Part shown: piece by piece, positions 8,501-12,448 of the stretch
How the letters are laid out: every line of letters starts with the position of its first letter
Position numbering within the stretch: position 1 is the first letter of the stretch
Assembly (NCBI GenBank): GCA_040381555.1
Contig: JBEIHC010000074.1
Location: 1 to 13,908, forward strand
Length of the DNA stretch: 13,908 nucleotides
Source: CANHCC01 sp040381555
GTDB taxonomy: Bacteria > Bacteroidota > Bacteroidia > J057 > RFSG01
Direction of reading: 5' to 3'
Position numbers and translations under genes: made by a program
Notes under the pieces: generated by a model
Told to the model about the DNA's origin: nothing
Database searches by the model: none
Seen by the model: only the letters and a program-made list of their open reading frames with translations

Positions 8501-9217
8501 TTTCAACCAATGAAACAAAGCGGATATCAGCCACAAAACAAAGAACAGGCAGAATAGAAAAAACCAGGGAAGGGCCCTACTTCTGCCTGCTAATGCGGCC
8601 ATTTCCGGATTAGAAAAAGAATAATTTAGGCTCAAAATTTTTCCGGATTCCGGATCTGTTCCAATTTCTAATCGGGAAGGGGCAAAAGGCATTTCTTCTG
8701 TATTCCATTTGTCCGGGTTTTCCATGAATAGGAAATTCTTCAAATACCGGTTTCGAATTGGATACTGAATTTTTAAGGGTAGCAGAGCCAAATAAGTAAG
8801 CGTATCATTCCCTACACAGATGGCAGCATAGGAAGAATGTAAATCGGTGTAGAGATAAGGGAACTGAGTTTTTCTCCAGGATTTAATTTTCTGCATTGCT
8901 GGAAAAGCGATGCCGGAACTGTAGTACAACAAGCTGTCATTTCGATAAATCCGAAATTCTGTTTGGGATAAATCTTGCTGTGGCCATTCTGCATTTCCTT
9001 GGGCGATCCATTTTTCACCGGCAAGAAAAAGTTTTTGGACTCTTCTGTCAAATCCTTCCTGTAATTCTTGTTGAAATTGCTCTGCTGGAGTAGTCGGATA
9101 GAACCACTCCCCTTTCATTTCCCACAAGAAAAATATTAGGGTGCAGCACAGACCCACTAAAGTCCAGTTCTGAAAAATTTGTTTCAAATAATTTCTCACA
9201 GAGTACAGATGAGTCAA
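5519..9217 (-). CDS. Very large membrane sensor histidine kinase (HAMP-HisKA-HATPase, NtrY-like core)
   Basis: This 1232-residue inner-membrane kinase should autophosphorylate on His and pass the phosphate to a response regulator, which is not in this window. The C-terminal core is complete. HAMP lies around 950-1003 and includes GDEIGDIIRSYNQML. The H-box is ARQVAHEIKNPLTPMKLN with phospho-acceptor His1022. The N-box is NLVKN (Asn1137), the G1 box DSGSGIP (1166-1172) and the G2 box GMGLGLAMVK (from 1190). The HEIKNPLTP form is typical of NtrY-like kinases. The sensor part is unusually long: a membrane helix near 18-33, a soluble stretch to about 213, seven or eight helices to about 470, a soluble region of about 240 residues, helices near 712-732 and 756-775, an extracytoplasmic region to about 926, and a final helix at 927-948. 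The first codon at 9217 is TTG and coincides with a -7-like promoter motif, so GTG at 9199 may be the true start. The gene overlaps the downstream outer-membrane protein gene by 14 bp. Confidence 0.93.
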   Translation of the reverse strand: MTHLYSVRNYLKQIFQNWTLVGLCCTLIFFLWEMKGEWFYPTTPAEQFQQELQEGFDRRVQKLFLAGEKWIAQGNAEWPQQDLSQTEFRIYRNDSLLYYSSGIAFPAMQKIKSWRKTQFPYLYTDLHSSYAAICVGNDTLTYLALLPLKIQYPIRNRYLKNFLFMENPDKWNTEEMPFAPSRLEIGTDPESGKILSLNYSFSNPEMAALAGRSRALPWFFLFCLFFVLWLISALFHWLKSVLWVAIVLTGFLILLRGSLLLSGFPGNWAPGLLFSPRILAINEWNPSSADLFLNLLCLVLVFSIWMRVISVRKLKSFRWLFPFLVLAGGGLTGAFYFHTLGLMAQNSQTLLNPEKYYSFHLGDWLFMGSAALALSLSWLYFYYAGSWYRHLKEVKGNQKILWIFSLLLLGLAWLPNNPVKPFLWITWCGLAMLAFLQGIKIRLPWKYRLSFLDWLIMLLAMSWVLESSLAALYREKQDLKLIRLSSRFSESRDPLAEYLYEVTVARLQTDEELVRKSGRSGESNRTLSSILLDDYFLPEFKGYSPRLFLYNQYGMRMDEQLELRPLMNPWRPDPSLLVEGKPDIDLYMVPYFENELIDKVYVGRFEFFLPVYGKILGVLELFPKTASSAQIYPRLMLDENVPLQSLPEGFDFAVYLNDRLIRHAGTFDFPLSKPSVEASLMPTAEEGLIRLVRSPTKEKTVILQTSTRTWVDRLISTSALFFFLGVLFLLFRMPDWFREIPRMQIQIGNLLFVQKIRLLLIGFSLIPFLGILFVFRPFIQKSFESDTRENIQNEITQVSETITQEARVWLRDPGERSNEELKNVLVRARELYGTDMSLYSVTGELIATTQPRVFEMGLASTRMPYNAFVELARHSAPRAIQEEKTGSLTYWSAYHQISGPDQVPVAWLNIPYLSQQEVLDTRIRNFVSTLIQLYLLVLVVLGFLSLTFSRLLTRPLILLRQRMEKIRIGGTYEPIRYNSGDEIGDIIRSYNQMLVRLRESEESLAKTQRETAWKEMARQVAHEIKNPLTPMKLNIQHLIRAWNNRDENWDNLFSRVTKSLLSQIESLSEIAGAFSSFASMPKPTLRRLDLGEIIQNTVALYEQVTEAEITMNLPTQAIPILADADQLSRALQNLVKNALQSIENPPGFVKIFVLPTEVSVEVRVQDSGSGIPEEIQSKVFQPNFSTKTSGMGLGLAMVKRTVESVGGSIRFETQGGRGTTFILKFPLALETE

Positions 9218-9222
9218 ATTTA
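9215..9222 (-). promoter_or_regulatory. Candidate -7 promoter element for the kinase operon
   Basis: The minus strand reads TAAATTTG, a perfect match to the Bacteroidota -7 consensus TAnnTTTG. TTG trinucleotides lie upstream; the farthest, 16 bp away, is somewhat closer than the usual -33 spacing. The repeat array begins 34 bp further upstream. If this promoter is used, transcription would start inside the first codons from 9217, making the GTG at 9199 a better start. The motif is short, so confidence is modest. Confidence 0.4.
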
Positions 9223-9255
9223 CGCCTTTTCAACGCAACAACAGGGAGTAATTTG

Positions 9256-9357
9256 GGTTTACCCTAAACCGAGGTTTACCCTAAACCGAAGTTTACCCTA
9301 AACCGAGGTTTACCCTAAACCGAAGTTTACCCTAAACCGGGGTTTACCCTAAACGGA
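9256..9357. repeat. Six tandem 17-bp palindromic repeats upstream of the kinase operon
   Basis: Six head-to-tail copies follow the consensus (G/A)GTTTACCCTAAACCGA, starting at 9256, 9273, 9290, 9307, 9324 and 9341. Copies 3 and 5 begin with A; copy 5 ends GG rather than GA; copy 6 has CGGA instead of CCGA; a degenerate seventh start (AGTTAG) follows at 9358. Each unit holds the inverted repeat GGTTTA-CCC-TAAACC, so each can form a 5- to 6-bp stem with a 3-nt loop. The array fills most of the 188-bp gap 9218-9405, which holds no gene. It lies 48 bp downstream of the stop of the small membrane protein gene and 38 bp upstream of the kinase frame. It could be a cluster of operator sites, a set of transcribed hairpins, or an extragenic repeat family; the sequence alone does not decide. 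Confidence 0.97.
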
Positions 9358-9405
9358 AGTTAGGCAGGATAGAAATTTCGAGAAATTGGCCTTTAATGGC
9401 TGGAA

Positions 9406-10056
9406 TTAGAATTTTTTGCCGCTTCTAAAATCTGGCAAACTAAAATAATCTGAATCTTCATTCAGCTCCATATTTAAAAAATGCTCCAGAATGTGCTCAA
9501 ACTCTGAACAGGCGGGAAAGGGCACTTTCACGACCACTTGTTTCCGGCTGCTATTTTTATCGCTACTAATGAAAGAATAAAGCCTCACGGGATAATCTTC
9601 CCGGAAATAATAATCTTGAATAGAAGTCCAAGGAAGCAGTGTACGCCTAGGTAAAATGTCCAGCCCTTTTCTTTCAATTAACCAAATACCCTCAGAGCTA
9701 ACGATTTGGGTAAGAGCACGCATCATGCCCAAATACACTAAGGTTACTCCAAATAGAAGAGAGCCCGAAACCAAGGCAAGGCGACGCATGGTATCTCCAG
9801 AGAAGGTAAAGAATTCAGGGTAAGTGCGAGAGCCTAAAATACCGGAAAAGAAAATTGCCATCGAAATGAACAAGGCCAAATTGATGGCAAAGGCCGCAAT
9901 AGTGAGTACTGCCGCTCCAGGAATTTTCCATGAATACACGCTATGGGGAATTTTCTTTTCGTTTCTGGCAGCCCAAAGAAAGAAGAGCGGTGCCAGCAAA
10001 AACGAAAATACCAAGGCGGCATCCGTTATCCAGTTAAGCCAAATGCTGAATTCCAT
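9406..10056 (-). CDS. Small three-helix membrane protein of unknown function
   Basis: From the ATG at 10056 this encodes 216 residues; a TTG at 10062 would add two. Hydrophobic segments at about 10-30, 45-72 and 92-112 look like three membrane helices. They are followed by a soluble tail of about 100 residues, probably cytoplasmic. The tail (IVSSEGIWLIERKGLDILP, then LLPWTSIQDYYFRED, then a strand-rich stretch and a helix near EFEHILEHFL) resembles the order of a bacterial PH-like domain: strands followed by one C-terminal helix. That resemblance is an impression from pattern, not a demonstrated homology. I do not recognise the family. A TAnnTTTG motif just upstream suggests its own promoter, and the hairpin at 10107-10125 may separate it from hldD. 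The 17-bp repeat array starts 48 bp after its stop codon. Confidence 0.75.
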   Translation of the reverse strand: MEFSIWLNWITDAALVFSFLLAPLFFLWAARNEKKIPHSVYSWKIPGAAVLTIAAFAINLALFISMAIFFSGILGSRTYPEFFTFSGDTMRRLALVSGSLLFGVTLVYLGMMRALTQIVSSEGIWLIERKGLDILPRRTLLPWTSIQDYYFREDYPVRLYSFISSDKNSSRKQVVVKVPFPACSEFEHILEHFLNMELNEDSDYFSLPDFRSGKKF

Positions 10057-10059
10057 GTT

Positions 10060-10067
10060 CAAAGATA
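10060..10067 (-). promoter_or_regulatory. Candidate -7 promoter element for the small membrane protein gene
   Basis: The minus strand reads TATCTTTG, an exact TAnnTTTG match ending three bases before the ATG at 10056. A TTTG lies 23 bp upstream, slightly far for a -33 element. If used, the transcript would begin at or just inside the start codon, implying a leaderless or very short leader message. It also argues against TTG at 10062 as the start, because those bases are part of the motif. Confidence 0.3.
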
Positions 10068-10106
10068 ACGAAGGAGTGGGAATTCTGGTTCAAAAAATAT
10101 CGAAAT

Positions 10107-10125
10107 CTCGTTTACCCTAAACAAG
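10107..10125 (-). terminator. Orphan repeat copy forming an 8-bp hairpin after hldD (candidate terminator)
   Basis: CTCGTTTACCCTAAACAAG contains the 13-bp core of the tandem array (GTTTACCCTAAAC, 10110-10122). In minus-strand RNA the flanks extend the stem to eight pairs (CUUGUUUA with UAAACGAG, including one U.G pair) around a GGG loop. About ten bases further on is AUUUUUUG. It lies 8 bp after the hldD stop, a normal position for a terminator, although the U-run is not adjacent. The 71-bp gap 10057-10133 holds nothing else except the candidate promoter. Confidence 0.5.
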
Positions 10126-10133
10126 ACGTTCTC

Positions 10134-11102
10134 TCAATAAATCTTCAATCCCTGCGAAAGATAGTCCTGAACATAATCTGCTATTCCAGCTTCCAAAGTT
10201 GTAAAGGAATGAGGATAGCCCGCCTGCTTCAATTTATCCATCTCCGCCTCCGTAAAATACTGATACTTATCGCGAATGTCTTCCGGAATGTCCTTATAGC
10301 TGATCTGTGGCTCTTTTCCCATCGCCTGAAATACCGAAACGGCCAAATCATAAAACGACCGCGCCTGACCAGTACCCAAATTATATATTCCAGAACTTGG
10401 GCGCTTTTCCAATAAAAACCCAATGACGGATACCACATCTTTTACATAGATAAAATCTCTCAACTGCTGCCCATCCTGAAAATCCGGTCGGTGGGAGCGA
10501 AACAACTCCACTTTGCCCGATTCCTTAATTTGATTCCAAGCATGCCAAATGACACTGGCCATTCTCTGTTTATGATACTCATTCGGGCCATAAACATTGA
10601 AAAATTTTAATCCTGCCCAGAAAACCGGTTGCTGCTTTTGCTCCAACACCCATAAATCAAATCTTTGCTTGGACCAACCATATGGATTCAGCGGCTGCAA
10701 TTTCTGTATGGTTTCAGCTGATTCTGAATAGCCGAACTCTCCTCCTCCATAAGTAGCCGCACTCGAAGCATAAATAAAGGGAATCTGATGCTCGGTGCAA
10801 ACAGCCCACATTTTCTTGGAATACTCTGTATTTAAATGAAGCAAAAGAGCCTCGTCAAATTCGGCAGTATTCGTTCTGGCTCCTAGGTGAATGATGGCTT
10901 GCATAAAGCGCTCTTTACCTTGAACCCACTCGAAAAAATGCTCTCTTTCCACTTGCTCAGAAAAAGATTTAGTGGAATAATTTCGCTCGCGTTCTGGGTG
11001 AGAAAAATCATCCACTAGAATAATATCCCGATATCCCTGCTGATTCAGCCAGGATACCATACAACTTCCAATAAAGCCGGCAGCTCCGGTAACAACGATC
11101 AT
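10134..11102 (-). CDS. hldD: ADP-L-glycero-D-manno-heptose 6-epimerase
   Basis: Cytoplasmic short-chain-dehydrogenase-type epimerase that converts ADP-D-glycero-D-manno-heptose to the L-glycero form used in LPS inner-core synthesis. The protein has 322 residues, close to the family norm. The nucleotide-binding motif GAAGFIG is at 6-12. The active-site YxxxK is Tyr141/Lys145 in PYGWSK, preceded by SSAATYGGGE. Lys178 in NVYGPNEYHKQRMASV matches the extra catalytic Lys of the Escherichia coli enzyme. DGQQLRDFIYVKDVV (210-224) is another HldD hallmark and helps separate it from UDP-sugar epimerases. The ATG at 11102 overlaps the stop of mqnD by 4 bp (ATGA), so the two are translationally coupled. 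No other heptose gene is visible here. Confidence 0.93.
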   Translation of the reverse strand: MIVVTGAAGFIGSCMVSWLNQQGYRDIILVDDFSHPERERNYSTKSFSEQVEREHFFEWVQGKERFMQAIIHLGARTNTAEFDEALLLHLNTEYSKKMWAVCTEHQIPFIYASSAATYGGGEFGYSESAETIQKLQPLNPYGWSKQRFDLWVLEQKQQPVFWAGLKFFNVYGPNEYHKQRMASVIWHAWNQIKESGKVELFRSHRPDFQDGQQLRDFIYVKDVVSVIGFLLEKRPSSGIYNLGTGQARSFYDLAVSVFQAMGKEPQISYKDIPEDIRDKYQYFTEAEMDKLKQAGYPHSFTTLEAGIADYVQDYLSQGLKIY

Positions 11103-11956
11103 GTGGTAAGGGAAAAAGAAGAAGAAATCATTATTTGTTCGACAGGAGGTACTGGAGGATATAATCCTGCCTGAGTTCCGGTACGAAATAGTTCAGTTAA
11201 TGCCGCAACCCCTGCTGCGCCAAAGTTCAACGAATATTGATTGACATACAAATTTATATGAGCTTGCATCACAGACTCCTCCAATTCCGCCGCATACTTA
11301 CAGACAAATTCCTGCGTGCCTTCCGGATGGTCAAATGCCCATTGAATGCTTTCCCGAATCATCTCTTCCATATCCTGCACTACTTCCCGAGGTAATTTTC
11401 TGGATGCCACGATGGAGCCTAAGGGAATAGGTTGATGCGTCATCCGCTCCCAATATTCCCCCAAATCTTCAATGAGTTCCACTGCATGCGTCTGATAGGT
11501 AAAGCGTTGCTCATGTATGAGTAAGCCTGAGGTAAGTTCACCGGATTCGACCGATTCTAAAATTTCGGAAAAAAGCTTTTGCTCCTTGTTTTGTAAATGG
11601 GGCGCACGAAAATGTAAAAGTAAATTGGCGGTAGTCATTTTACCCGGAATGCCTACCCTTCCCGCTCTTTCTGCCTGTTCCGATTCTCCCTTACGACAAA
11701 TCCATAAAGGACCACAGCCATGTCCGAGCGCAGATCCTGAATTCAATAGGTAGTAGTCCGGATGTAAAATTCCAATGGCATTCGAAGAAACTTTCACCAC
11801 CTCGGCCTTTCCCTGCTCCGCCCAATCGTTCAGCTCTTGGATGTCGCCTAATACCAACTCGAATGTATATCCCCGGGTAGGAATCTTCCCATGAACCAGT
11901 GCATAAAAGGCAAAAGTATCATTCGGACAAGTACTAATGGCTAGGCGAATATTCAT
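11099..11956 (-). CDS. mqnD: 1,4-dihydroxy-6-naphthoate synthase (futalosine menaquinone pathway)
   Basis: Cytoplasmic enzyme that turns cyclic dehypoxanthinyl futalosine into 1,4-dihydroxy-6-naphthoate in the alternative menaquinone pathway. The 285-residue protein has the periplasmic-binding-protein-like fold expected of MqnA/MqnD. Visible motifs are STCPNDTFAFYALVHG near the N-terminus, SGSALGHGCGPLW at about 73-85, GIPGKMTTANLLLHF at 103-116, GLLIHEQRFTY at 144-154 (His148 is the likely catalytic His), and MTHQPIPLGSIVASRKLP. The NDTF and GCGP motifs favour MqnD over MqnA. It is followed by hldD with an ATGA overlap and preceded by the deaminase gene after 48 bp. No other mqn gene is in the window, so the pathway genes are dispersed. 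Confidence 0.93.
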   Translation of the reverse strand: MNIRLAISTCPNDTFAFYALVHGKIPTRGYTFELVLGDIQELNDWAEQGKAEVVKVSSNAIGILHPDYYLLNSGSALGHGCGPLWICRKGESEQAERAGRVGIPGKMTTANLLLHFRAPHLQNKEQKLFSEILESVESGELTSGLLIHEQRFTYQTHAVELIEDLGEYWERMTHQPIPLGSIVASRKLPREVVQDMEEMIRESIQWAFDHPEGTQEFVCKYAAELEESVMQAHINLYVNQYSLNFGAAGVAALTELFRTGTQAGLYPPVPPVEQIMISSSFSLTT

Positions 11957-12004
11957 TTGAGTGAATCAACAATAATTTTAGGTAGAGAGGAATACTAAAC
12001 AACA

Positions 12005-12448
12005 TTACAATTCTCCAATATCTTCATTCCAAAGGGTAGGATTTTCCTCAATAAATTCACGCATCAAAGTTTTGCATTCTTCCAAACTTAAATCGATAAC
12101 CTCTACCCCATGTGATTGCATAAACTCTTTGGCTCCGGGAAAGGTTTCCGATTCTCCGGCATATACTTTTTTAATACCAAATTGCACCACGGCACCGGCA
12201 CAGAGATAGCAGGGCATGAGCGTGGAATACAAAATAGATCCGGCATAAGACCCTACCCTACCGGCATTGCGCAGGCAATCTATTTCAGCATGCGTAATGG
12301 GGTCATTATCCTGAACGCGTTTATTATGTCCCCGCCCGACAACCACGCCATTTTTAACCAAAACAGAACCTATGGGAATACCTTTTTCAGCCAAACCTTT
12401 GCGGGCTTCCTGAATTGCTTCCTGCATAAATGGATCAATTGCACTCAT
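12005..12448 (-). CDS. Yeast Fcy1-type cytosine deaminase (zinc deaminase)
   Basis: Zinc-dependent cytidine-deaminase-fold protein of 147 residues; the likely reaction is cytosine to uracil plus ammonia. Zinc ligands are His53 (in HAE), Cys80 and Cys83 (in PCYLC), with catalytic Glu55. Compared from memory with yeast cytosine deaminase, the match goes beyond the generic deaminase core. GRGHNKRVQ carries the substrate-binding Asn (Asn42, yeast Asn51), Phe103 matches yeast Phe114, and the C-terminal FIEENPTLWNEDIGEL contains counterparts of Trp152 and Asp155. These residues contact cytosine or cap the site in yeast. tRNA adenosine deaminase (TadA) and guanine deaminases share the core but not this C-terminus. 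The ATG overlaps the stop of the NCS1 permease by 4 bp, which fits a base uptake and deamination pair. Specificity is inferred, not shown. Confidence 0.85.
   Translation of the reverse strand: MSAIDPFMQEAIQEARKGLAEKGIPIGSVLVKNGVVVGRGHNKRVQDNDPITHAEIDCLRNAGRVGSYAGSILYSTLMPCYLCAGAVVQFGIKKVYAGESETFPGAKEFMQSHGVEVIDLSLEECKTLMREFIEENPTLWNEDIGEL

Noticed and set aside
9256..9357. Resemblance to plant-type telomere repeat (CCCTAAA)
   Set aside because: Each unit contains CCCTAAA, but the period is 17 bp rather than 7 bp and the flanks are typical bacterial genes. The match comes from the dyad core.
9256..9357. CRISPR array
   Set aside because: The units are directly adjacent with no unique spacers, are only 17 bp long, and no cas gene is present.
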